Assembly: GCA_023935145.1 (NCBI GenBank) | Contig: CM043698.1 | Location: 13,872,001-13,936,000, forward strand | Source of the DNA: Bretschneidera sinensis | Lineage: Eukaryota; Streptophyta; Magnoliopsida; Brassicales; Akaniaceae | Length of the DNA: 64,000 bases | Direction of reading: 5' to 3' | Shown: piece by piece, positions 36,888 through 49,208 of the stretch | Position numbering within the stretch: position 1 is the first letter of the stretch | How the letters are laid out: every line of letters begins with the position of its first letter | Position numbers and translations under genes: made by a program | Notes under the pieces: generated by a model | Databases searched by the model: none | Told to the model about the DNA's origin: nothing | Seen by the model: the letters and a program-made list of their open reading frames with translations, nothing else

Positions 36888-39800
36888 ATGGGGTTCTCTC
36901 AGGCTATTCGACCAAATCTTCCATCCATCTCTCCTCACTATTGCTCCAAGGTACCTCTCTTTCTATATGTGTGCGTATTCAAGGTTTTTCCATGATAATT
37001 TGTACATTTAGCTTCTGTAGATACAACTCTCGTGTGAATAATTCTGCTTTACATTGTGGATGCTTAGAAAAAATAGGAGAATTAAAGAAAAAAGAAACTT
37101 TGCCATCTTGTGACTTGTGTATTTTTTCTTTTTTAAAGATTTCCTTGGGTTTAAGAAGGATGGGTGCAAGAATTACCATAAGCAAGTGGAAGAGTTGTAT
37201 AGGGTTCAGTTGGAGTTTCTTTTCTTTATCTGGTTTTCCCCTTATATATATATATATTTTTTTTGTGGGGGGGGGGGGGGGGGGGGAATAGATAGAATCA
37301 GCAAGAATGCGGTGAATGAATTTGAGAAGAACCTATTCATTGATTTCTATGGAAGCTTTGTAAATCTTCTAAATTTGAAAGATTCTGTTAATATGACAAT
37401 ACATTTAGGCTAATGGTGAGGTTAATCATCTGCAAACTATTTGACTGAACTGATTTTGTGAATATTAGATTCACGTATTGTTATCCCCTATGTGTAGACT
37501 CGTTAACTTTTGTAGCATTTAAATGTAAAGCTTCATCTTGTTCTGTGTTTTTCTCATTATCAAGATTCTTGCTTCCCTACATATATCATCCTTGGGAAGT
37601 AATTCGTAATTCCTTTTACTGTTGAGTATATTTCTGCCCAAAATTGATCTCTTGGCAAGTTGCATCTTGCTCAGTTGGTTCCTAACTAAATGGTTAATTA
37701 TTGATATAATGGTGTGATTTTCACTGCAGTTTTGTTCTCTGAGGCTAAACCAGAAGCAGAAGACTCTAGCTTTTGTGACAGCCACAAAAAGAAAAGGCAA
37801 CTCTTTGCAGATTGTTAGATCAGTTTTAAATAACAGGAAGTCAAACATCAGTGATAATGGGGCAACTGAACCTGCAAGGGTTCTTCTTAAAAGATTGTTT
37901 GCAGAGACACAGAAACTGGAAAAATGGATGAGCAGAGAATCTCATTTCCCTGAGGATGTCCAAATTGGGATTAACCTTGAAATCCTGGAGTCTGATCTTC
38001 ATGCTGCATTGACAGCTTTGAGGAACAGGGAAGAAGATTTACAAGATGCAGAAAGGGGTGTCTTGTTGGAGCACAATGAATTAAACTGTGCAAAGGAGGA
38101 GTTGGAGCGACAAGAGAGAGAAATTGCTATATCTTGTTCTAAGCATGAAAAACTAGAAGAGGAGCTAAAGCAGGCAAATCTTGACTTAGCTTCTCAAGCC
38201 AGGCAGATAGAAGAGTTAAAACTTTGGCTCAAGGAGAGAGACCAGGAAATTGCTGCTATGCAATCTGCATTCACTTTGAGAGAAGATGAACTGGATAAAA
38301 TGAGAAATGAATTGGCAACTAAGAGTGAGGAAGCTGCTAGGACTAATTTTGAACTTCAACATAAGGCTCGGCTTCTAAGTGAAGCCAATGAAGTTGTGAA
38401 GAAACAAGAAGTTGAGATTCAAGCACTTCAAAAAACCATCCAAGAGAAAGAACAAGATCTAGAAGTTTCTGTGGATTTAAGGAAACTTGACGAGGAGAAG
38501 CTTAAAGTTGCAGAATCCAATTTAGAGAAACAGACGACGGAGTGGTTATTAGCACATGAAGAACTGAAGAAATTGGCAGGGGAAGCATCTAGACACATGG
38601 GAGAAGCTAATGAAACTTTGGAGGATTTCAGAAGAGTAAAGAAGCTTCTTTCTAATGTGAGGTTGGAGCTGGTTTCTTCTCAGAAATATTTGGTATTCTC
38701 TAGGCAGCAAATGGAAGAACAAGCGCAGTCGTTAGAAAAGCAACTGAAAGAACTTGAAGAACTGAGGAAAAGTATTATGTCATATATGAAAAGTTTAAAA
38801 GATGCCCAAATTGAAGTTGAGACTGGGAGGGTGAAGCTCAGAGTTGCAGAGGCTCGAAACAAGGAACTTGAACAGGATTTATCCATAGAGAAGGAGCTAG
38901 TAGAAAAGTTACATGAGGAGTTGAAGAAAGAGAAATCTTCTCTGCAGCAGGCGATCCAGGAGATGTCTTTTCTTCAAGAGGAACTAGAGCAGAAGAATAA
39001 TGAATTTCGAAAGGCAAATAATCTTCTTCAGGATAAAGAGTCAGATTTGGTGGAAGCTAAGCTAGAAATCCAGCATCTGAGATCCGAGCAGGCTTCTCTT
39101 CAGCTAATCTTGGAAGAGAAAGATCTGGAACTCTGTAATGCAAGGGATAAGTTGGAAGAAGTAAACCAGGAGGTCGCAGACCTAAAGATGCTTATGAGCA
39201 GTAGAGAGGACCAGCTTATTCAAGCAACCACTATGCTAAAGGAGAAAGATGAACGCGTTCAGATGATACAAGATGAGTTAAATGGTACCAAGCTGAAAGC
39301 CACTGACGCTGAGACTGTAGTGGAAAGAATTGTGGAGCTTACTAGCAAATTGGCTATCTCCAGTAAGGATGAAGATTGTAATGCATTGAGACTAGATCAT
39401 AACATGGGTGTCGAGTTGATGCAGCAAGTGTTGGATAAACCTCCCGATGATTTCAGGTTGCAGAAAAAACACCTTGAAACTGAGCTCAGGTTCACTATAG
39501 ATAACTTGAGAATTAAAGAAATGGAAGTTCTAGCTTCCCAGAGGGCTCTCACAATCAAAGATGAGGAGCTCAAAACGGTTATGGAGAGATTAGATACTAA
39601 AGAACAAGAGCTAGAAAGGTTGAAGGAAGAAATGATTGAAGATGCTGATGATCTGAGGAAGCTTTATGCTTTGGCACAAGAGAGAAAGGGGAAGAAAAGT
39701 ATTGGTGACCTGGCTATTGAGAAGCTTCAGCTTGAGGCAGCTCAACTGGAAGTTGAAGCTGCAACTAGTGCCCTCCAGAAACTTGCAGAAATGAGTCGAG

Positions 39801-39997
39801 AACTTTTGATTAAAGCTAGCTTGAGTATTGAGGCTGATACTGATACCGATATCTTCCCTCAAAATAACTCTGATTCTAGGATGAGCATGGTTGAACACAT
39901 TGATTGTTTTACTGAGGTTAAAACAGAAGTAGCTATGCTTTCAGCTTTGACAGAGCAGCTTGTGAAAGATGCTGGGATCGTTGTTGCTGCAGACTAG
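36888..39997 (+). CDS. PII1: plastid coiled-coil protein, PII1/MRC-like (starch granule initiation)
   Basis: Two exons, 36888-36950 and 37730-39997, join in frame to about 776 residues; Arabidopsis At4g32190 is close to that length. The first exon encodes MGFSQAIRPNLPSISPHYCS, a Ser/Pro-rich basic start suited to a transit peptide. Exon 2 continues through KTLAFVTATKRKGNSL and NNRKSNISDNGATEPARVLL. From about residue 60 to 690 the protein is almost unbroken heptad coiled coil rich in Glu, Lys and Leu. The C-terminal 70 residues are less regular. The Arabidopsis protein (also called MYOSIN-RESEMBLING CHLOROPLAST PROTEIN) works with starch synthase 4 in granule initiation (family knowledge). 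Coiled coils resemble one another, so the call rests on the N-terminal sequence, length, two-exon structure and gene order. A GTG at 37775 is internal and not the start. Confidence 0.85.
37245..37287 (+). repeat. (TA)n-T8-poly(G) tract in PII1 intron 1
   Basis: TATATATATA leads into a T run, then GTG and about 20 G. It lies in the 779-bp intron. Confidence 0.85.
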
Positions 39998-40947
39998 AAG
40001 AGGTAATTCTGAAGCTAGAGACCTGACACTGTAAATAGATTTCTGACTGGTTTCTTACTACACCAGCTGAACTTTTTTCATTCACCCCCTTCCCCCCTTC
40101 CCCCCTTCTTTTGGGTTATTTGTCCCATTGTTGTAGTACCACTCTGTTTTGGCATCAAATCAAATGTCCTGAGTGATACCAAGACACGATATTATAATTT
40201 TAGTATGGGATATTTTTTACCAATTCTCTGTGACATGCGAGACATCCTGTACTTAACCATGACACCTATCCGTCAGGTCCAATTTTAACCTTATTTTTCC
40301 TCTTTTCTTTTCCTTTTCACCTGGAGGAATTTTTATCTTGGAATTAGACTCTTCATGCAGCTTTGGTTGACTGGAACTCGAGATTTTATGACCGCTGAGC
40401 TAACACCTGGACGCATGTTTCTTCGCCGGATATCATCGACTGGGAACCCAACAAGTCCAATCACCCAACGTGAAAATGAAAGAATGGTAAGCTCCCCGAT
40501 TGCAGCTCTTCTAAATGACTATATTAAAACATTTTACTTCCATCACGATATAATCAAAGAGGATTGTGTTGCAGAGGCACTATTTTTTAGTTAGATCTCA
40601 TCGATTTGGCACGATGCAGTTGACACCACAGAATCTCACTCCTGTCAAGATTTTAATGGGCCACATCTTTCTGCAAATATGACCGAACATACAAATGCAA
40701 CTGTATGAGCCACTGGCTTTCAACTTTTTGACATAACCATGATCCTGAGCTCAAAGAAATACTAAAAATAAATATTTACAGAAAATAAAACACTCCACGA
40801 CCATTATGTAAACCTTTATTATATATGTTGTTGAAACAGCCACCCATCTATTTGCCCCAAAGTTGCCCTAAACCAGCTAACAGATTAGCTTAAGTTGGTA
40901 TCTGCTGTGTTGGTACTAGCATGGTTAACTAGCTTCATGCATGCAAA
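39998..40947. other. convergent 3' ends of the coiled-coil and kinase genes
   Basis: Both flanking genes terminate into this interval. It contains a C-rich tract (CACCCCCTTCCCCCCTTCC at about 40083) and an ORF at 40355-40594 without recognisable features. It probably holds both 3' UTRs. Confidence 0.5.
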
Positions 40948-43900
40948 CTACCGACCAGTGACACCTTCCCTGAAAAGAATATTTGCCACTGATGGAGGAA
41001 GCCAAGCTGGATTGACAGCAGTCTGCCCATCCACCTGTTGACCATCACTTTGTATTGCACTGCTCTGTTGCTTTTTCACCTTTGACCTCCCCATTTTCTT
41101 TCCAATGAAAAACCCTACCTTCATGGCTGTGAATAGACCCAATGCAATTAGAAGGGGTCTCACAGACCAGTGAAAATCCTCAAGATGTTCATATTTTTTA
41201 ATCATCCCTGGACAAGCATTAAACGTAATCACTTCCACTTCAGCTGGATCAGCCAGGAAACTGCTGCATTCTTCTCCAAAATTTAATCTCCCAGGGAACA
41301 TGACAATGAGGCACCCATTTGGTAAGATCTGGCATATCCTCCCAGTGGCCCAAGCCCCTCCCTTTTTACGAGGCCATTTAAATCTAGGGCTAACAACATT
41401 AGCTTTCAGCTTCACAAACTGACCCACACAGTAAGATTCTGCCATCTGAATCTGTGAAGAGTTTCCCTTCCATAGAGTTTCCACCCCTATAAATCCAACA
41501 GCAACACTTCCATCACGACCGATGGAATGAAGAATACCCACTGGTGAATGCTTCTTGTCTTCCTCCTTCAAGCGTACCCAATCTCCAGCTGCCAAGCCAT
41601 TAGTGACCCGCTCCAGAGTTGAAACGTGAACCCTTAAGGGGTCATGGATGCCATGTACCCTTACCAGAACAAAACCATCTCGATCTGTGCCATGCTCTAA
41701 ACCTACCACTGTTCCCTCAGGGACATCCATGTTCTCCAGTTTGCAAGAATTAGCTGGCTTTCTGGAACGCACTGTGTCACCCACTTGCAGATGATCCTTT
41801 GAAAGAAACCACTCTGTATAACCAATGCTAGTTGATTTCTCTGTGACAGTTGTGCTCTCAAGGCCTGTCCAGCCTCCATCACTGTAAACTGCACTTTGTG
41901 AGCTGCAAAATTGGTTGATCAAAATAGTCAGCGAGTAGCTAAAACTATCGAGAAATATGCACATGAATAACACTTGAGTGTTCTAGAAGTTGTTATTACA
42001 ACTCTCTGTATAGGCTTCTTAATTTCCCAAACCCGAATTGGTAGATTAGGAGCTAAGCCTTCGGCAGCCCTTGCTTCAAAGGCTAGGAATAGCTAATTTC
42101 TTTATTCCTAAAACCAAGAATTAAACGTGGGGAGTTCAGCTAGAGACACCAGACAAGTGAGTCTGACCAGAATATGGATGCATTTGTTATGTCTGCCCAC
42201 TTTATTTTATAAGTGGTCTGCCCACTTTACTATTAGTCCCCTTTTGTGATGTAGTTACTGGAAGTTATATGTAAATCGACAGTGAGAATTTGCCGACTAA
42301 CAGAAACTTGTTGGTTAAACCACAAATTAATAAGTGAAAAATAAATAAATGCAGAATATAAATAGAACAAACATGGCTATCTGATACAATGATATGATGA
42401 CAACTTGATAAAACTAGAATTTGAAAGGGCATGCCCTTTGTAATATAGAGATTGCTACAGCTTATACTTTTCTCACTCTGCTACGATTATGATAGTTAAA
42501 ATCATTAAGAATGATACTAAATACTAGTAAATATTTAAGACATACTCTCTCATACATGTATCTTATGAAGACCCATAAAGAATGACCATTGTAATTAACT
42601 GCAAAACTTTATCTATGTTGTTTGAAGACCATTATCCTCAATGTCTCTTGCACTACATCAAATTATCAAAGCTAATTGAATAGGCTTCACCTGAATGCAG
42701 TCTATCAATTAGTTTATTAGCTTCACATTCCATATTAACATGAAGCCAAATGATCGAACCCATTTCAAATAACGTCCTAAAACTGCAGCACAGTTCAACC
42801 AAATTATAGGGCATCATTAACTGAAGAAGCGACCTAAATACATCTGAAGCTTCAGAACAGAATGCATGCATAAGGAAAAGGAACTACCTTTTCAACACAC
42901 GTAAAATGTCTGTCATTAGAGGGCGACTCCTCAAATCATACTCAAAGCAACCAAGAAGAACATTCTCAATCGGGGGAGGAAGGCCACTTGGAATCTTTGG
43001 TTTTTCTTGCTTTCTGACTACTAGGTCATAAATTTCATCAACCGATCTCCCACACCAAGGCTGAATACCAGTCAACATCTCCACAATGCTGCACCCAAAT
43101 CCCCAGGAATCAGTCTCAAAAGACATTGGACCTCTTACTTCTGGTTGCCATTGTTCTGGAGCCATGAAGTTCGGACTTCCAAGCCTGGGAGCCATATCTG
43201 AGCTTGGAAATGGAATTCCAAGGAGTAGATAAGGAATACCAACATCTCCCAGAACCACTTTGTCAGTTTCATTAAGAAGAAAGTTAAAAGGCTTAAGATT
43301 AAGAATTAAGATTCCTCTCGAGTGTAATTCCAAAATTCCTTGAGCCAGATCAATACAATACCTGTAAACATTGGCGCACACTGAGGATTAGGTATTTATT
43401 TAAACCAATATTTTTTAAGAGTTTTTCAGTCTAATTCAGATGCATATTACCTCAAGACATCAGATAATGAGAGCTTTCCTCTTCTAAGATGGGCCATCTT
43501 ATCACCAACTGATCCCTCATAATAATTCATAATGATGCATGCCTAAAATACATAAAAAAAAAAATATTCTTAGTAAGTTAACAGTTATGCAACAAAATCA
43601 CTAGACAGTGAATTAATTGGAGCACAATACCCACCTTTCCACCTATAACTGAAACTCCCTGCAGCCAACAAACATTTTCTATCCCTTGGCACTTCGAAAA
43701 TAAATCATCAAACTTATCTAACAAAACTCTTATTTGATCCTCCTTAATCAGATATAACATCTTCACAGCCACTTCATGACACTCGTCATAATCTTCAGTT
43801 TTTTGATGATGAGTTGCCAACCAAACATCACCAAAAGGCCCCCTCCCAATTCTGTGTCTAAGTTTCAATGTTGCAGGATCAATCCATGGAGTGGTTTGGT

Positions 43901-44000
43901 TTGATGTGGCTACCACAGTTATAAGGTGATCAGGATCACCTTCAAAAAGCTCATACTCAAAAGAAGAAGCTGGCTTAGCGGTAGCAACTTTTGCAGCCAT
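40948..44000 (-). CDS. KOC1: KOC1-like protein kinase of the outer chloroplast membrane
   Basis: Four minus-strand exons, 44000-43635, 43542-43451, 43361-42888 and 41902-40948, join in frame to 628 residues (Arabidopsis protein about 611). The kinase domain has a glycine loop IGRGPFGDV (51-59), the ATP-anchoring lysine K80 in EVAVKML, LNLKPFNFLL (173-182), DVG (192-194) and MAPEQW. The usual HRD aspartate is Asn174, while K176 and N179 of the catalytic loop remain. Exon 4 holds KEG-like SH3-type repeats (for example LQVGDTVRSRKP and CVGQFVKLKANV). Then comes a hydrophobic anchor at about 560-578 with a basic flank KKMGRSKVKK. Arabidopsis KOC1 sits in the outer envelope and supports protein import (family knowledge). 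A 5' UTR intron (acceptor at 44009-44010, probable donor near 45784) is likely. Confidence 0.9.
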
Positions 44001-45935
44001 TCTTTCTTCTGTACCGACAAAAACTTATCCATTACAAATTACTATAAAAAAAGAAAGAAAAAAAGAAAAATATGCATGCAACGACTGCCAACTCTTTTTC
44101 ATCAGAAAATTCACCTAGTAATCCTTGAATAGCTCCCATCACTTTTCACTACTTGAGAAATTTATTCAAGAAAGAAACTGGCATATACCGGAGGTCTACA
44201 TTTGATCCTAAAGTGCAATTTGGTTAATGCTTATTATACTGGTTAAGTAATGCTTAAAAAGTGTTTGTCAGTAAGGTCGATTTAAACCATCATGCATCGA
44301 GAGAGTAAAAAGGAAAAAAAATTATATTGGCTAAAGCTGCAGATTTACTACCCCACATAAGAAGAGTTATCCTATATCCTAACCTAGGATTTCCAGCTTG
44401 TCTCATGATTTTTTCAGATTTAATAATCCCCTCATCCCCCTCATGACTTACAAAAGCAGACCTATGCATTTCGTTGCTAATATGGTACTAGGAGTCTAGA
44501 ATTCCCTTTACCAGGGGAAGTGAAACCAGACTAAATTTTGTGGCATTAAACTAGATACAATTTGCTGCAAAACCTCTCTAAACGATTTTCTTTTTGGCCC
44601 AGTTCTAAATGCATATGGAGTATATTATATGCATGTGTGTGTGTGCCGTGCAACAAATTTCCCACTTTCAATTTATGCCAGTAGCAAAACTCATTAATTA
44701 ACAAATAAAAAGTGAAAAGTTGTGGCCACCATATGATAAAATGAAGAAATAAGGCAAAAGATGATTACATAAATATTTATTGACAAGAAGCTTCGTTGCT
44801 GAGAAAATGAGAGCTTAAATTCAATATATAAGTTCAACAGAGCCAAAAATTTTGTTTTTGAATGTGTGTGTGGGAGTCTGGGAGAAGAGGATGGGGATAA
44901 AATTCCTCCACCAATTGATTACTTGTCTACTTTTACATCTTCGTTTTAAAAGAGAAAAAAAAAAGTTCCTGACTTCATGACGTACTCTTAACTATTTTCT
45001 TAAAAATCTTTTGGCTCAAATTCTGAAAATTTAAACGTAAAAATGATAATAACAACAAAAGAATAATAATTCAAATAAAATACAAGAACAAATACATCAA
45101 GTTTTATACTGCAGAAACTAAAACAAAAATTAAAACTCCTGAAACAAACTTTTAAATCTTTGTTCATCTATCTGATTTTGTATTATAAACTTTTCATATA
45201 TGTTCATTATTTGGGTACCAATGAGTTACAGTGTCAGCTTAAACGAGTCTAGGCATCAAGCGACAACACACTACATAAGGATCAACCAAAGAGTGTATAA
45301 GAAAATAAACAATTTCCCAGGATTCCGTTTGTCCACAATAAAGGAAAAATATATTTTTTTTTTTCAAAAAAGGGGAAAACATCCAGATTCTCCCTTTAGT
45401 TTTTCCCTCCACCTTCGGGAATTTGGTTTAAAAAAAAGACACAGTGGAATCAAGCCTTTTTCATCGAAAACCAAAAGAAGATAAAACGTAACTTCAAATT
45501 TTCTTTTCCCTTCTTTTCCTCAATTTCTTAGAAACAAACGGAGTACTTTTCCTTTGAAAGCCAAACATGGTTCATGATACAATATTTACTTTGACAATAT
45601 AGAAAAAAGAATGACAAAGAAAAAACGATTACCGGAAATGAGAGTGAATAATCCGTTGACCGAGAGAGGGAAACAGAGTGTGAAAGTGAGGCTTTTGTAT
45701 GACAAAAAGCACTGAGATTTCGACAAAATATATATTGTAAGCTAAGAAGAGGAGATGGTGAAAATTTTGAAGCGCATGAGAACCTGCCACAAAACAAAAC
45801 AAAAAAAAAATCACAATTATTGATCAGAGATTGTTAAGAATTGAAACAAGTAAGAAAGAGAGAAAAACCGGCAGAAGAAACGGATTATTTGGAAATTGGA
45901 ATCGAGAGAGATTATCAGAGAGAGAGAGAGATATT
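44001..45935 (-). other. likely 5' UTR intron and leader of the kinase gene
   Basis: GTACAG at 44014-44009 on the minus strand is a good acceptor just before the start codon. A CAG/GTTCTC junction near 45785 could be the donor, and a GAGAGAGAGAGAG leader lies at about 45919-45932. There are no recognisable coding exons between. This is inference from splice-like motifs only. Confidence 0.4.
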
Positions 45936-47130
45936 CAGTAGACAAAGCCCGACATCTAATGAAGATGGGTCCACTCGATTGCTAATGCAGATTTCCATTG
46001 GATCAAAATGACCATTGAGTCCAGTTGGCCCATACAAAAAGGCCCAAAACTTTCCCGTCAAGTCAACAATTTCACCTTTTACCTTTGTGGAAAAATTCTT
46101 GATTTTCTCGAGTTTAAAGCTAATGTTTTAGAATAGTTAAAAACTTTATTGATAATTTTATTGATAAAGTCTTTATAAATGTGAGATTCAAAAAATAATG
46201 TTACTAATAAAGTTATTCAAAATTATCAATGATATTTCCAAACGTTTTAGATCCGAGCCATTCAAGAATTTCACTTGTTTCATTCATGACTCCTGTTACA
46301 CGTTTTAAAAGTAATTTAAAATTTTATTTTTATTTTTTTATCTTTTACATACTTTTGTAACAATATTAGAATATTTTTTAACAAAGAGTACTCTAAAAAA
46401 AATGTGTGATAATAAAAATATATATAAAAAATCCAAATGCATTGAAAACATCAATTTATAAAATTTCAAAATGAAAATTAATTTTAAGTTAAATATTAAA
46501 CTTATAATTTTACAAAATAATTCTCATTATTTTTTCTAAAGAAAATAAAAAAAAATGTAAGATTTGATGCCTAACCAAACATGTACAAGTCTTCCTGCAG
46601 AAAGGAAACAAAGAAGCTAACTTTTTTTTTTTTTAGAATATTAAGTAGGTGATAATTATCACGTTAATTATGGATCAAATCAATAAAATAACATGAAAAT
46701 ATTGAATTAAATTAAAACATTCTTTAGATAAAAATTAAAACAAAACTTTTAGCCATGGTTACTTTTGCATACGTAAATTTGAAATATTGATGATGTATTA
46801 ATTTATTAATTTGATTTATGATTGACGCGATAAATTTTATTTATATTATAATTTATTGTCAAAATTGCTTGAGGACCATCGTTTTCTAATATGGTAACCC
46901 CAACATTATGGAGGAAAAGCGAATTCTTTAAAAAAAAATAAATAAATAATGATCCGATAAAATAAACAAAAACCTCGTGGTGCTTTAAGCACGCTTTAAT
47001 CCAGCATTGCTGATGAAATGAGCGGCAAAAGTCTTAAACTTCAAGGGAGGTGCGCATGCCCAACTGCAACGTTTTAAGGTAGCAAGAAACATATATACGT
47101 TCTTAGTTTTTAATTGGTTTCTTGCAAAAA
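45936..47130. other. AT-rich intergenic DNA
   Basis: No gene or defined element was recognised. It contains long A/T runs only. Confidence 0.5.
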
Positions 47131-47139
47131 TTCCTCAAA

Positions 47140-47590
47140 AAGATCAAGCTGGCTGCCTTCCTTTGCTAAAATGTCCGCGCTGTGATTAACCTCCCTGTAG
47201 ATGGAGAAATTCTTACTTTCACCCGGCGTGCATCAGCTAACAGTTATGGAATGCTCGAATCAATTGCCTACATTCATCAACAATCTGGTTTGAAAGATGT
47301 TCGTGAGGAACACCTTTGTTAACGAATCAACAGCAGTTATACAGTCCATTTCAACCTAAAGAAATAGAATTCCCAAGCTAGCAGCTAAGGTGAGACCAAG
47401 TTTAAGCTCGGTACTAAGACTGTTACAGACACCCAATCCTTTCCAGAAGGGCAGAAACTTACCATGGTGGTCTCTAATTAACCCACCTGCACCTGCACCT
47501 GCACCAGCACCAGCACCAGCACAACCAAGGCTCCCATTGGCAGCACCATCAACATTGAACCTTGTGGTGTTTTGCGAGACTCATTTGCTG
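47140..47590 (-). pseudogene. RNase H (RVT_3-type) fragment of a LINE, with Ala-Gly expansion
   Basis: The minus-strand frame reads TRFNVDGAANGSLGCAGAG, then GGLIRDHHGKFLPFWKGLG, STELKLGLTLAASLG, a stop, VEMDCITAVDSL, further stops, and REVNHSADILAKEGSQL. NVDGA, the STE glutamate, the MD aspartate and the SAD aspartate are the expected catalytic positions of plant retroelement RNase H domains. In-frame stops show it is dead. An in-frame (GGTGCW)n microsatellite (47490-47521) lengthens the normal AGAGG loop to six Ala-Gly pairs. Confidence 0.75.
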
Positions 47591-48114
47591 ATATACAATC
47601 AATGGTTGATGGCCGCAGACTTTTACTATGCAATCAATCTTTGCTCATTCACGGCTAATTTTCATCAGTATTCAAGTCATTGTAGCGTGACCCAGTGGGC
47701 TACCTGGAGACTGTCGTGTGCACCTGCTCCTCTTGAAACACTTCTCTTGATCGTTATGTTTAACTATATCGTGCCTTTGATTGAAATTTTGCGCAATTGT
47801 CCAACCAATGTTGATAAATGCTTTTGAATCTGTCACTTAGATTCCCATCATTTTTAAAAGGGCACTGCCATTTAGCCATCTCATCCACTTTCGTCTAAAA
47901 ATTAGCAGTCTCATGGATTTATTTTGGTGGTTATTTTTTATGGGCCAATTATCATTAGCGTTTTAAGAAGATGGAATGAGACACCATTTACATGTAACCA
48001 ACACCACGATCAAATTGCAAATCAAACCTAAAAAAAAAATTAAATTCCACGATCAAATTGAAGACTGTAATTTTTATTTTTTTATTTTTATATCTGACAC
48101 AATAATGACAATAA

Positions 48115-48560
48115 GAGTGAAACTGAGTCAAGCCGTTTGGTTCGTTCAAAAACTCGATTCGAAACTCGATTAAATCGAATTCGAACTCAAGCTTTGTCAA
48201 ACTCGGCTCTTTGAGCTCACAAACCAACTCGATTTAATTAATAAATTAAATAAATATTATATATATTATAAAAATATTATTTATTTTAAAAATATAAAAT
48301 ACCAAATTTGTTTATTTTATTTTAAAAAATATATATTTATTATTTTATTTCGAAAAATTCGACTCGAGCTTGAGTTCAAGCTGGCTCGCGAATCAAGCTT
48401 GAGCTTGAATGTCACTTTATGAGTCGAGCTCGAGCTCAATTTTCTTAACTCAGACTTGACTTGAAAATTGGCTTGAATAAGATTTTTACTTACGAGTCGA
48501 GCTCGATCTCCTCTCAACTGAGGTTCAGCTCAGCTCAAATTCGCCCCTCGACACACCACT
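48115..48560. repeat. CTCGAG-rich dispersed repeat, copy C
   Basis: The left part carries CTCGATTCGAAACTCGATT and CGAACTCAAGC; the right part carries GTCGAGCTCGAGCTCAA and CGACTCGAGCTTGAG. The two are inverted relative to each other about an AT-rich centre, which suits a non-autonomous foldback element. No ORF. Confidence 0.6.
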
Positions 48561-48837
48561 CAAAATCTTAAATTCTTGACCAAATTGGGCTTAAAAACAT
48601 TGATTTTAGACCCAATCGATAATTTGTGAAATGAAATCAGTATAAAAATGACATCCAAAAACTAATATTATCAATAAAAAATTTTAAAATTATGAAAGTT
48701 TCGGACGGATTAGACCAGTCTAGCCAAAAACTACTCAATCAAATATGACCTCATGCCTATAAACTACCGGTCACTAGAAGCCTAGGAAAGCCTATTCCAT
48801 TTGTGCACTTCCAATCAGATTTTAGCCCAATTATTGG

Positions 48838-48866
48838 GCTTTATATATATATATATATATATATAT
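48838..48866. repeat. (TA)n microsatellite
   Basis: About twelve TA dinucleotides precede an A-rich stretch. Confidence 0.9.
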
Positions 48867-49208
48867 TAAAGAATAAAAAAAAGAAGGTCCATCGTACAAA
48901 ATTGCAAGTAATCGATTAAAAGAACATTATGGATGAATGAATCAGAAGCCAGCAAATAAAATTTTAAGGACAAGAAAGACGACCACATGCACATTTACAC
49001 CATTGGCCATAGATACCCAAGCGTTTTCTTGCCAAACCCACGCTTGTTCCACCGTCCCCTAACGAAAAATCTTTGCGATTTTCTTAGATCAAAAGTAAGG
49101 TGCTTTCACAGTTACATTCTTTGATACATATAAAGTATAAACATTTAACTTGAAATCCAATTAAACCCAAAACAAAGAAGAAGAAGAAGAGAGGATTATA
49201 ACAAGCGA

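Noticed and set aside
37775..39997. Start of the coiled-coil protein at 37775
   Set aside because: That codon is GTG and internal. The frame is open back to a good acceptor at 37729 and joins a first exon with an ATG at 36888.
42653..42871. 72-residue minus-strand ORF within the kinase gene as an exon
   Set aside because: It lies in intron 3; the frame from exon 42888 joins directly to 41902 with correct phase, and the ORF has no kinase similarity.
47390..47827. 145-residue plus-strand ORF with a Pro-Ala repeat
   Set aside because: It is the antisense of the RNase H fragment; the Pro-Ala run is the complement of the Ala-Gly microsatellite.
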